Positions 45,401 through 51,941 of a stretch of DNA of 64,000 nt are shown piece after piece (position 1 is the first letter of the stretch; each line of letters begins with the position of its first letter). The notes beneath the pieces are model-generated. The model searched no databases and was not told the origin of the DNA. It worked only from the letters and a program-made list of their open reading frames with translations. The stretch spans positions 620,001 to 684,000 of the forward strand of contig NZ_CP107917.1 of the NCBI RefSeq assembly GCF_036014175.1. Direction: 5' to 3'. Source of the DNA: Streptomyces sp. NBC_00443. GTDB taxonomy: Bacteria; Actinomycetota; Actinomycetes; Streptomycetales; Streptomycetaceae. Both the position numbers and the translations under genes were made by a program.

Positions 45401-46320
45401 TTCACCGCTCCCGCGGTCAGGCCGGAACGCCAGAAGCGCTGCAGGCAGACGAAGGCGACGATCAGCGGGACGACCGCGACGAGCGAGCCCGTGATGACGA
45501 GCGAGTAGAACTCGGGCTGTTGCTGGGTGACGCTGTTCCACATGAACAGCCCCAGGTTGACCGGGTAGAGCTGCTCGTCGTTGAGCATGACGAGGGCGCC
45601 GAAGAAGTTGTTCCAGCTGGCGGTGAACGAGAACAGGAAGATCGTCATGAAGCCGGGTGCCAGCATGGGCAGGGCGACGCGGGCGAAGGTGCGCAGTTCC
45701 CCGGCGCCGTCGACGCGGGCTGCTTCCAGGACCTCGTTCGGGACGTAGCCCTCGGAGAAGACGCGGGCGAGGTAGACGCCGAACGGGTTGACCAGGGCGG
45801 GCAGCAGCAGTGCCCAGTGGGTGTTGACGACGCCGGCCTTGGTGGCCAGCAGGTACATCGGCAGCTGGATGACGGTGGTGGGGACGAGGACGCCGCTGAG
45901 GACAAGTCCGAACAGCTTCTCCTTGCCTCGGAAGTCGTACTTGTCGAAGGCGTAGCCGGTGGCGACGCAGATGAGCGTGGAGGCGGCCGAGCCGACGACG
46001 GAGTAGAGGACGCTGTTGCCGAACCAGCGCAGGTAGATGCCGTCGTTGAAGGTGAGCACGTGGTGCAGGTTGGTGAGGAGGTTGAAGTCACCGAAGGCGA
46101 ACCCGGAGGTGGCGAAGAGGTCGCGGTGGTTCTTGGTGGCGGCGATGAGCAGCCAGGTGACGGGCAGGAGGGTGTAGCCGGCGGCGACGATCAGCAGGCC
46201 GTTGACGACGCTCCTGGACAGCAGGGTGTTCGGGGTGGTGCGGCGGCGGGTGGCCGCGGTGGGCCGGGGAGTGGCGGAGGGCTCGGCGGTGGGTGTGGTG
46301 TGGCGGGTGAGGGTGCTCAT
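45397..46320 (-). CDS. Carbohydrate ABC transporter permease (MalG-like, CUT1), locus B
   Basis: A 307-aa permease with a Thr/Pro-rich N-terminal tail, six helices and the EAA loop VPNEVLEAARVDGAGELRTF. The ATG at 46320 overlaps the stop of the MalF-like permease, and its own stop overlaps the dehydrogenase start, so three genes are translationally chained. It imports the sugar bound by the locus B lipoprotein. Confidence 0.92.
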   Translation of the reverse strand: MSTLTRHTTPTAEPSATPRPTAATRRRTTPNTLLSRSVVNGLLIVAAGYTLLPVTWLLIAATKNHRDLFATSGFAFGDFNLLTNLHHVLTFNDGIYLRWFGNSVLYSVVGSAASTLICVATGYAFDKYDFRGKEKLFGLVLSGVLVPTTVIQLPMYLLATKAGVVNTHWALLLPALVNPFGVYLARVFSEGYVPNEVLEAARVDGAGELRTFARVALPMLAPGFMTIFLFSFTASWNNFFGALVMLNDEQLYPVNLGLFMWNSVTQQQPEFYSLVITGSLVAVVPLIVAFVCLQRFWRSGLTAGAVK

Positions 46321-47327
46321 GACGTGGCCGCCTTCCACCGGTTGCCGATCCGGGTGACGAGGTAGGAGAGGACGACGCCGAGGGCGGCCAGCAGGAGGGA
46401 CGCGGCGGCGGCCAGACCGTAGTCGTGCTGCACGAATCCGGCCTTCCAGATGAACAGGGTCGGGGACCACTCGGTGTCGATCGAGGGCGCTCCACGCTGG
46501 TTGAGGAGCTTCGGCTCGGTGAAGATCTGGATCGCTCCGACACAGGTGAACAGAACGGTCATGACGATCGCTGAGGCGATCATCGGCACCTTGATCTGCA
46601 GCGCGGTGCGCAGTGCGCCGGCACCGTCCACGACGGCCGCTTCGATCACTTCGCGCGGCACGGCTTGCAGGGCGGCGTAGAAGATGACCATGTTGTAGCC
46701 CATCCACTGCCAGGCGCTCAGGTTGACCAGCGACGCCAGCACATGATCGTTGGCGTAGAAGTCCCAGGAGCCACCGAACGCGCCGATCCATTCGAGCACC
46801 GGGCTCAGCCCCGGCGTGTACAGATAGATCCAGATGATCGAAGCGATCAGTCCGGGGATCGCGTGCGGCAGGAACAGCGCGAGTTGAAAGAAACGCTTGG
46901 CGCGGGCGAGGGCCGAGTCGACCAGGAGGGCCAGGGTGAGGGAGCCGCCGATCAGCACCGGGATGTAGAGGGCGCAGTAGAGCGCGATGTTCGCGAAGGA
47001 TGCGCGAAAGCCGGTGTCGGCCAGCGCCTTGGTGTAGTTGCCGAAGCCTGCGAACACCCGCTCGGTGCCGCCGAACCCGAGCCCTGAGGAACGCTCCTGG
47101 AACAGGCTCATCCACACGGCGTAGCCGATGGGCGCCGCCATGACCGCGGCGAACAGCACGAAGAACGGCGTGACGAGCAGGGCGGCCGTACGCCGTTGGC
47201 TGCGCAGGAGACGCGAGGTGCTCGGGGGCCGGGCCGGGAGCTGGACCCGGACCTGGGCCCGGGGTTGGGACGAGGTGGGGCGGCTCTTGGCCGGTCGGCT
47301 GGTGGGGCGGGCCAGGGGTGGGGCCAC
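46317..47327 (-). CDS. Carbohydrate ABC transporter permease (MalF-like, CUT1), locus B
   Basis: A 336-aa permease with six helices and the EAA loop VPREVIEAAVVDGAGALRTA. The GTG at 47327 is chosen because AAGGAG lies 5 nt upstream. The longer open frame to 47501 is Pro-rich and runs through a repeat-filled gap. It is separated from the binding-protein gene by 225 bp, unusual for an otherwise overlapping operon. Confidence 0.9.
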   Translation of the reverse strand: MAPPLARPTSRPAKSRPTSSQPRAQVRVQLPARPPSTSRLLRSQRRTAALLVTPFFVLFAAVMAAPIGYAVWMSLFQERSSGLGFGGTERVFAGFGNYTKALADTGFRASFANIALYCALYIPVLIGGSLTLALLVDSALARAKRFFQLALFLPHAIPGLIASIIWIYLYTPGLSPVLEWIGAFGGSWDFYANDHVLASLVNLSAWQWMGYNMVIFYAALQAVPREVIEAAVVDGAGALRTALQIKVPMIASAIVMTVLFTCVGAIQIFTEPKLLNQRGAPSIDTEWSPTLFIWKAGFVQHDYGLAAAASLLLAALGVVLSYLVTRIGNRWKAATS

Positions 47328-47341
47328 TGCGGCTCCTTGGT

Positions 47342-47419
47342 GGGTGGGGCGGGAGAGGCGGGTGGAGGGGGTGCAGGGTGCAGGGAGTGGGGGCGAGGCT
47401 GGGGGGCAGGCTGGGGGGC
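47342..47419 (+). repeat. G-rich tract with quadruplex potential and a 12-bp tandem repeat
   Basis: The plus strand has at least eight runs of three to six G in 78 bp, ending in two copies of AGGCTGGGGGGC (47396-47407 and 47408-47419). On the template side of operon B this could form a G-quadruplex. The mRNA itself is C-rich here. Confidence 0.6.
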
Positions 47420-47503
47420 AGTTACCGGCGGGCCGTTGATCCCCCGGGCGGCGAGGCAGCACCGAATCGCCCCGCCGCACCGCCCCGCACACCCGCCGCA
47501 CAA

Positions 47504-47555
47504 CCCCGCGCCGTCACCCCGCGCCGTCACCCCGCGCCATCACCCCGCGCCATCA
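47504..47555. repeat. Four tandem 13-bp repeats at the end of the binding-protein gene
   Basis: CCCCGCGCCGTCA occurs twice (47504-47516, 47517-47529), then CCCCGCGCCATCA twice (47530-47542, 47543-47555). The array starts at the stop codon of the binding protein (47553-47555) and extends into the gap before the permease. Copy number is likely to vary between strains. Confidence 0.85.
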
Positions 47556-48893
47556 CTCCGCGAGCTTCAGACCCCGTTCGGCGATGCCCGACTGCGCCTT
47601 CTGCTGTCCCGCCTGGATGCCCTGGGTGAAACCAGACTTCGCGGTCTCGTCCTGGATGGCCGTGTAGACGTCCATCTGGTTCGGGCCCCAGGTCCACCCG
47701 GGGACGATGGTGTCGACCTGCTGGGACGCGAGGGCGTAGAGGTTCTGGCCGTTCAGGTACTCGGTGTCGAACTTGGCGGCCGCCACTTCGCGCATCTCGG
47801 GGTTGGCCGGCAGGGCGCTGCTGGGTGAGTCGAGGTCGGCGAGCCTGGCCTCCACGCCGGCCTTGTTCGTGGTGAGCCAGGTGATGAACTCAGCGGCGGC
47901 GTCGGCGTGTTCGCTGCCCTTGAGGACGCCGTAGGAGGTGCCTCCGTAGTTGCCGCTGGCGGCGGTGCCCCAGTTGGGCATGGGCGCGGCGGCCCACTTG
48001 CCCTTCTGGTCGGGCATGGCTGTCTGCATGCCGCCCGCGGACCAGGAGGCGCCGAGGAAGGAGAGGGTCTTCCCGGACGTGCGGGCCTTGGTCTCCTCGG
48101 GGCTGTAGGCGGTGAGGGACTGCACGAGGTCGTCCTTGATCAAGCCGTCCCAGTAGGCGGCGACCTTGTTGCTCGCCATGTCGTCGACGGCGGGCTTCCA
48201 GGCGTCGCCCTTCGTGTCGAACCACTTCCCGCCCGCCTGCCAGGCCAGCGCGGCCAGCAGCGCGGGGTCGCTCTTCGGCATGGAGGCGAGCCGTGCGTTC
48301 TTGTCCTTCTGCTTGACCTTCTCGGCGGCCGTCTTGAACTCGTCCCAGGTCTTGGGGACTTCGATGCCGTACTTCTTGAACAGGTCGGTGCGGTAGTAGT
48401 ACAGCTGCGGCGCGGCGTCGTACGGCACGGTCCAGGTCTTGCCGCCGAAGGTCACCAGGTCCTGGATGGGTCGCGGGAATTTCGTCTTGACCGTTTCACC
48501 GGCGTGCTCGGTCAAATCGATCAGATTGCCCTGGCTGGCGAACTCGGGGACCATCTGGTACTCGATCGTGGCCACATCGGGTGCGTTGCCGGCTTTCACC
48601 GAGTTGACGAGCTTGCTGTAGCCCTCGGTGCCGCTCGGTATCTCGGTGAACTCGACCTTGATGTCCCTGTGCGTTCTGTTGAACGCCTCCACGGTCGATT
48701 TGGCCCCGAGTGTCCAGGTCCAGTAGGTGAGCGTGACGGGCTTTCCGCCCGCGTCGGTACCGGCCGAGCCGCCGTCGCCGTCGCCGCTGCCGCCGCAGGC
48801 GGTGGCGAGCAGACCGAGCGCGGTGACGGCGGCGAGAGCGGCGGTCGTACGGAACGAACGTGTGGTGCGGGACGAACGTGAAGTGCGCGTCAT
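47553..48893 (-). CDS. Extracellular sugar-binding lipoprotein (CUT1), locus B
   Basis: A 446-aa solute-binding protein. The signal ends in the lipobox LATAC, and the mature domain opens VTLTYWTWTLGAKSTVEAFN. Later blocks such as TVPYDAAPQLYYYRTDLFKK are the standard hinge region of cluster 1 sugar-binding proteins. The ATG at 48893 has AGGAGA 7 nt upstream. It heads operon B and is divergent in function from, though on the same strand as, the regulator gene. The ligand is probably an oligosaccharide released by the PL8 lyase. Confidence 0.9.
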   Translation of the reverse strand: MTRTSRSSRTTRSFRTTAALAAVTALGLLATACGGSGDGDGGSAGTDAGGKPVTLTYWTWTLGAKSTVEAFNRTHRDIKVEFTEIPSGTEGYSKLVNSVKAGNAPDVATIEYQMVPEFASQGNLIDLTEHAGETVKTKFPRPIQDLVTFGGKTWTVPYDAAPQLYYYRTDLFKKYGIEVPKTWDEFKTAAEKVKQKDKNARLASMPKSDPALLAALAWQAGGKWFDTKGDAWKPAVDDMASNKVAAYWDGLIKDDLVQSLTAYSPEETKARTSGKTLSFLGASWSAGGMQTAMPDQKGKWAAAPMPNWGTAASGNYGGTSYGVLKGSEHADAAAEFITWLTTNKAGVEARLADLDSPSSALPANPEMREVAAAKFDTEYLNGQNLYALASQQVDTIVPGWTWGPNQMDVYTAIQDETAKSGFTQGIQAGQQKAQSGIAERGLKLAE

Positions 48894-48940
48894 GGCACGT
48901 CTCCTACGAGACCTCGTACGGGCAGAGGCGGTCGCAGGAC

Positions 48941-48999
48941 ATCTTTTGCGCACACACGATCAGAGTCAAGAGCGTTCGCGCGAAACAATCAAAACGATC
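48941..48999 (-). promoter_or_regulatory. Operon B promoter with upstream operator-like sites
   Basis: On the minus strand, a -35 TTGACT (48969-48964), a 17-bp spacer and a -10 AAAGAT (48946-48941) form a good sigma-70-type promoter. Just upstream lie the palindrome TTCGCGCGAA (48975-48984) and AATCAAAACGATC (48987-48999). The latter matches the locus B motif GATCAATACGATC at 11 of 13 positions. Confidence 0.55.
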
Positions 49000-49009
49000 G
49001 CGAATTCGC

Positions 49010-50104
49010 TCACTCGGCGATCGATCCGCCGCCGCAGGATGAGCGGACCCTCAACTCCGGGAGCAGGTCCAGGTGTTGACGCGGCCCCGGCTGCTGCCCG
49101 CTCCGGCGCTCGGCGAGGCGCTCCAGCAGCAGCTTCGCGGCCAGCTCCCCCACGGAGCGCGTGGGTGGCGCGACAGCGGTGAGCGGCACGTCGGAAAGAC
49201 CGGCGACCTCGTCCTCGTACGCGATCAGCGCCAGGTCGTCGGGGACCCTGATGCCGCACGCCTGGAGCCGTGGCACCAGCACGATCGCGTCCTCGTCGCT
49301 GTGCACGAGCGCGGCGGTGACGCGACGCTTCTTCACCGCTTCGACGAGATAGTCGACGCTCGCCTCGTAGTCCCCGTGTTCCCGCACGGTCGGGGCTGCA
49401 CCCTTGTCCACGTCGAGCCCCAGGGCCTGCACGGCGGCCCGGTAGCCGGCGGTGATCTGGTTGGCGTGCGGGCCCTCCTGCAGGACCGCGGTGATCCTGC
49501 GGTGTCCGAGGCTCGCGAAGTGACCGACGGCGACCGCGGCGCCGTGGGCCCGGTCGGTGCGCACCCGGTCGAGTACGGCGGCGGGGTTTCCGGGCGGGGC
49601 CAGGCGTTCGACCAGAACGGCGGGAACGTCGTGCTCCAGCAGCCATTTCTCCTGACCGTTCTCGGGCACGCCGCCGAACCAGCTGGGCGCGACGAGCAGT
49701 CCCTCCGCGCCGCCCGAGAGCAGGTGCTCGGCCTGCACCGGGTCCTCGGTGTCGACGTAGCCGGACACCCCCAGCACGAGCCGGCCGCCCTGGGCCGCGA
49801 CCGCTTCCCGGGCGCCGCGCACGATGTCGGCGAAGATGTAGTTCGTGGTCGGGACGATCATTCCGATCACCGCGCCCTCGGCGCCCGCCGGCCGTTCGCG
49901 CACCTCGGCGGTCGTGTCCCCCGGCCACACGACCGCACCGTGCAGCCGCTGTACCCGGCCCTGCGCCGCGAGCGCTTCGACGTCGCGCCGCCGGGTGACG
50001 GCGGAGACGCCGAGTTCGGCGGCGAGTTCGGCGACGCGGAGGCTGCCCCGCTCCCGGACGAGTTCGAGCACCCGCTCGTGGCGCTGGTCGACGTGCAGTC
50101 GCAT
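49010..50104 (-). CDS. Transcriptional regulator: DeoR-type helix-turn-helix with LacI/PBP-type sugar sensor domain
   Basis: A 364-aa protein. Residues 5-60 are a DeoR-type winged helix (LRVAELAAELGVSAVTRRRD). Residues 75-350 are a periplasmic-binding-protein-like domain (AVIGMIVPTTNYIFADIVRG, FASLGHRRITAVLQEGP, DLALIAYEDEVAGLSDVPLT) as in LacI/GalR regulators. The sensor should bind a sugar. It lies upstream of operon B on the same strand. An inverted pair of its likely sites sits in its own promoter region, so it probably regulates itself, operon B and the PL8 lyase. The start is the ATG at 50104. Confidence 0.85.
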   Translation of the reverse strand: MRLHVDQRHERVLELVRERGSLRVAELAAELGVSAVTRRRDVEALAAQGRVQRLHGAVVWPGDTTAEVRERPAGAEGAVIGMIVPTTNYIFADIVRGAREAVAAQGGRLVLGVSGYVDTEDPVQAEHLLSGGAEGLLVAPSWFGGVPENGQEKWLLEHDVPAVLVERLAPPGNPAAVLDRVRTDRAHGAAVAVGHFASLGHRRITAVLQEGPHANQITAGYRAAVQALGLDVDKGAAPTVREHGDYEASVDYLVEAVKKRRVTAALVHSDEDAIVLVPRLQACGIRVPDDLALIAYEDEVAGLSDVPLTAVAPPTRSVGELAAKLLLERLAERRSGQQPGPRQHLDLLPELRVRSSCGGGSIAE

Positions 50105-50184
50105 GGTTCCCCCTGGGGCGAGGCCGGTCGAACGATCCCGGGCCACGCGGAGCGTGATCCCGAGGCGCTCACTCTACGCCCACA

Positions 50185-50214
50185 ATCGTATCGATCACGT
50201 TCGATCAATACGAT
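50185..50214. promoter_or_regulatory. Inverted operator pair upstream of the DeoR/LacI-type regulator
   Basis: ATCGTATCGATC (50185-50196) and GATCAATACGAT (50203-50214) are inverted arms with one mismatch around a 6-bp centre. They match the site upstream of the PL8 lyase. The pair lies about 80 bp before the regulator's ATG, which suggests autoregulation. Confidence 0.6.
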
Positions 50215-50284
50215 CAACCCACCGCATTTGCCCTGGCGGGACGGCTGCCCGGACCTCATCCGGGGCGAGCGACACCCGCGGACA

Positions 50285-50318
50285 GCACTCAGTTCCCCCG
50301 CACCACTGCACTGAGTGC
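50285..50318. promoter_or_regulatory. Candidate TetR operators upstream of the TetR gene
   Basis: GCACTGAGTGC (50308-50318) is a near-perfect palindrome, and GCACTCAGT (50285-50293) is a partial copy 23 bp away. Both match the perfect site TGGCACTCAGTGCCA at 51175-51189 in front of the DUF35 gene. Confidence 0.6.
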
Positions 50319-50351
50319 CATCAACCCAGCTCAGGTGCTACGTTCCCGTCC

Positions 50352-51122
50352 ATGAGCTCCAGCAGCGCGGCATCCGGCCGTGGCGAGAAGGCCGAGAGGG
50401 CGGAGAAGGGCGAGAAGGCGGAGGCCGCGGCCGCCAAGCCCCCCATGCGGGACGCCCTCGTCGCGGCGGCCTTCCAGCTGTTCCTGGAGCGGGGCTACGA
50501 GCAGACGACCGTCGACGACATCGTGACGCTCGCGGGCGTCGGGCGACGGTCGTTCTTCCGCTACTTCCCCTCCAAGGAGGACGTGGTCTTCCCCGACCAC
50601 GAGCGGTGCCTCGCCGACATGACGGCCTTCCTCGCGGCGAGCGGCGCGGAGCACGAGCCGGTGCGCCGGGTGTGCGACGCGGCCCGGCTGGTCCTGCGCA
50701 TGTACGCGGAGAATCCCACCTTCTCGGTGCAGCGCTACCGCCTCACCAAGAGCGTGCCCGGGCTGCGGGCGTACGAGCTGTCCGTGGTGTGGCGCTACGA
50801 GCGGCAGCTGGCCGAGTATCTGCGCGAACGTTTCGCCGGCCGGCGCGACGGGACGCTCCAGGCCGACGTGATCGCCGCCGCTGTGGTCGCGGCCCACAAC
50901 AACGCGCTGCGGTCCTGGCTGCGCTCCGCCGGCCAGGGCGACGCGAGCGCCGAGGTGGACCACGCCCTGGGATATGTGCAGTCGGCCTTCGGTACCGGCC
51001 CCGCCCCGCGCCCGGACGGTGCCGAACCGGCCGAGGACGTGGTGGTCGTGGTGTCCCGGCGCGGTGCGCCGCTGTGGCGGGTCGTTCAGGAGATCGAGGC
51101 GGCGCTCGGCCCGGGCACATGA
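50352..51122 (+). CDS. TetR/AcrR family transcriptional regulator
   Basis: A 256-aa regulator with an Ala/Lys/Glu-rich leader (residues 1-32), a TetR HTH at about 33-80 (TVDDIVTLAGVGRRSFFRYF, then PSKEDVVFPDHERCLADM) and a long helical C-terminal domain. The tail GTGPAPRPDGAEPAED plus a VVVVSRRGAPLWRV strand is an extra segment. Operator-like palindromes lie in its own promoter region and before the next gene, so both are probably its targets. Because the next gene is a DUF35 protein, an acyl-CoA ligand is plausible. Confidence 0.88.
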   Translation: MSSSSAASGRGEKAERAEKGEKAEAAAAKPPMRDALVAAAFQLFLERGYEQTTVDDIVTLAGVGRRSFFRYFPSKEDVVFPDHERCLADMTAFLAASGAEHEPVRRVCDAARLVLRMYAENPTFSVQRYRLTKSVPGLRAYELSVVWRYERQLAEYLRERFAGRRDGTLQADVIAAAVVAAHNNALRSWLRSAGQGDASAEVDHALGYVQSAFGTGPAPRPDGAEPAEDVVVVVSRRGAPLWRVVQEIEAALGPGT

Positions 51123-51160
51123 ACCGCGCGCTCGACCCGGTCACATAATTCAGGGTACGC

Positions 51161-51189
51161 AGTGCCTTTACGAGTGGCACTCAGTGCCA
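51161..51189. promoter_or_regulatory. TetR operator cluster upstream of the DUF35 gene
   Basis: TGGCACTCAGTGCCA (51175-51189) is a perfect 15-bp palindrome with an odd centre. An additional half site, AGTGCC, lies at 51161-51166, inverted relative to GGCACT. The core GCACTnAGTGC also occurs upstream of the adjacent TetR gene. Confidence 0.65.
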
Positions 51190-51289
51190 TACGCTGAGGC
51201 CGTGCACGGTGGCACGGTGAACCGGGCACGAGCGTGCTCGGGTGACCCGCGCACGTGGGATTCCGGCCGAGCGCAGGGAGTTGACCAGC

Positions 51290-51703
51290 GTGTACCACCA
51301 CTCAGGAAGCGTTGCTCGCCAGACGGCCGGTTCCGGGACCGGCGTACTCGACCCCGCGGCCCCCGACCGGGACGCCATCGTCTTCCAGCGCTGCACCTGG
51401 TGCGGTACCGCCATGTACCACCGGCTGCTGTGTCCGGTCTGCCAGGGCAGTGACCTGCGGACCGAGCGCAGCGAGGGGGTGGGGACCGTCCGGCACTCCA
51501 CGGTGGTGCACCGCAACACCCCCGCGGCGCGCAATGTGTCGCTCATAGAGATGGCCGAGGGGTTCGTCGTGCGTGGCCGGGTCATCGGCCCGCCGATCGG
51601 CATTCACAGCGGGGACCGGGTGCGGTTGTCCACGGCGAAGGACCCGGTCCGCAGCGAGCCGGTGTTCCAGCTGATCGACGAGCCCTACCGCGCCTGGACC
51701 TGA
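51290..51703 (+). CDS. DUF35 zinc-ribbon/OB-fold protein (acyl-CoA-associated)
   Basis: A 137-aa protein. A rubredoxin-like zinc ribbon has CTWCG and CPVCQ cysteine pairs near residues 41 and 55, followed by an OB fold (VGTVRHSTVVHRNTPAARNV, then FVVRGRVIGPPIGIHSGDRV). DUF35 proteins pair with thiolase-like or acyl-CoA dehydratase enzymes and bind acyl-CoA. No partner enzyme is adjacent. The GTG at 51290 has AGGGAG 10 nt upstream. GTG 51242 would add 16 residues. Expression is probably controlled by the TetR protein next door. Confidence 0.8.
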   Translation: MYHHSGSVARQTAGSGTGVLDPAAPDRDAIVFQRCTWCGTAMYHRLLCPVCQGSDLRTERSEGVGTVRHSTVVHRNTPAARNVSLIEMAEGFVVRGRVIGPPIGIHSGDRVRLSTAKDPVRSEPVFQLIDEPYRAWT

Positions 51704-51941
51704 CCGCTCTCCCGGATCCGGCACACCGGGCCCGGCACGGGGGCCGGCGGTTCTCCTCGGCCTCCCCCGCCGCGCGTGCATTCCCTCGTTAGCGCGGTCA
51801 TCTCCCGCTGTGCCCAACCTAGTTCGCCCCTGGAGCAAGCGCTCTTCTCTCCCCCCTCGCAGGCAACGCACAAGTACCACCTTCCGTCCTTCCCAGGTGA
51901 AGGGCCCGGGGCCGTCCCGGTGCGAACGGAAGGAGGGGCAC

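Noticed and set aside
51832..51850. AAGCGCTC sequence upstream of the secreted hydrolase as a LacI-type operator.
   Set aside because: Only one half matches and the flanks are not symmetrical.
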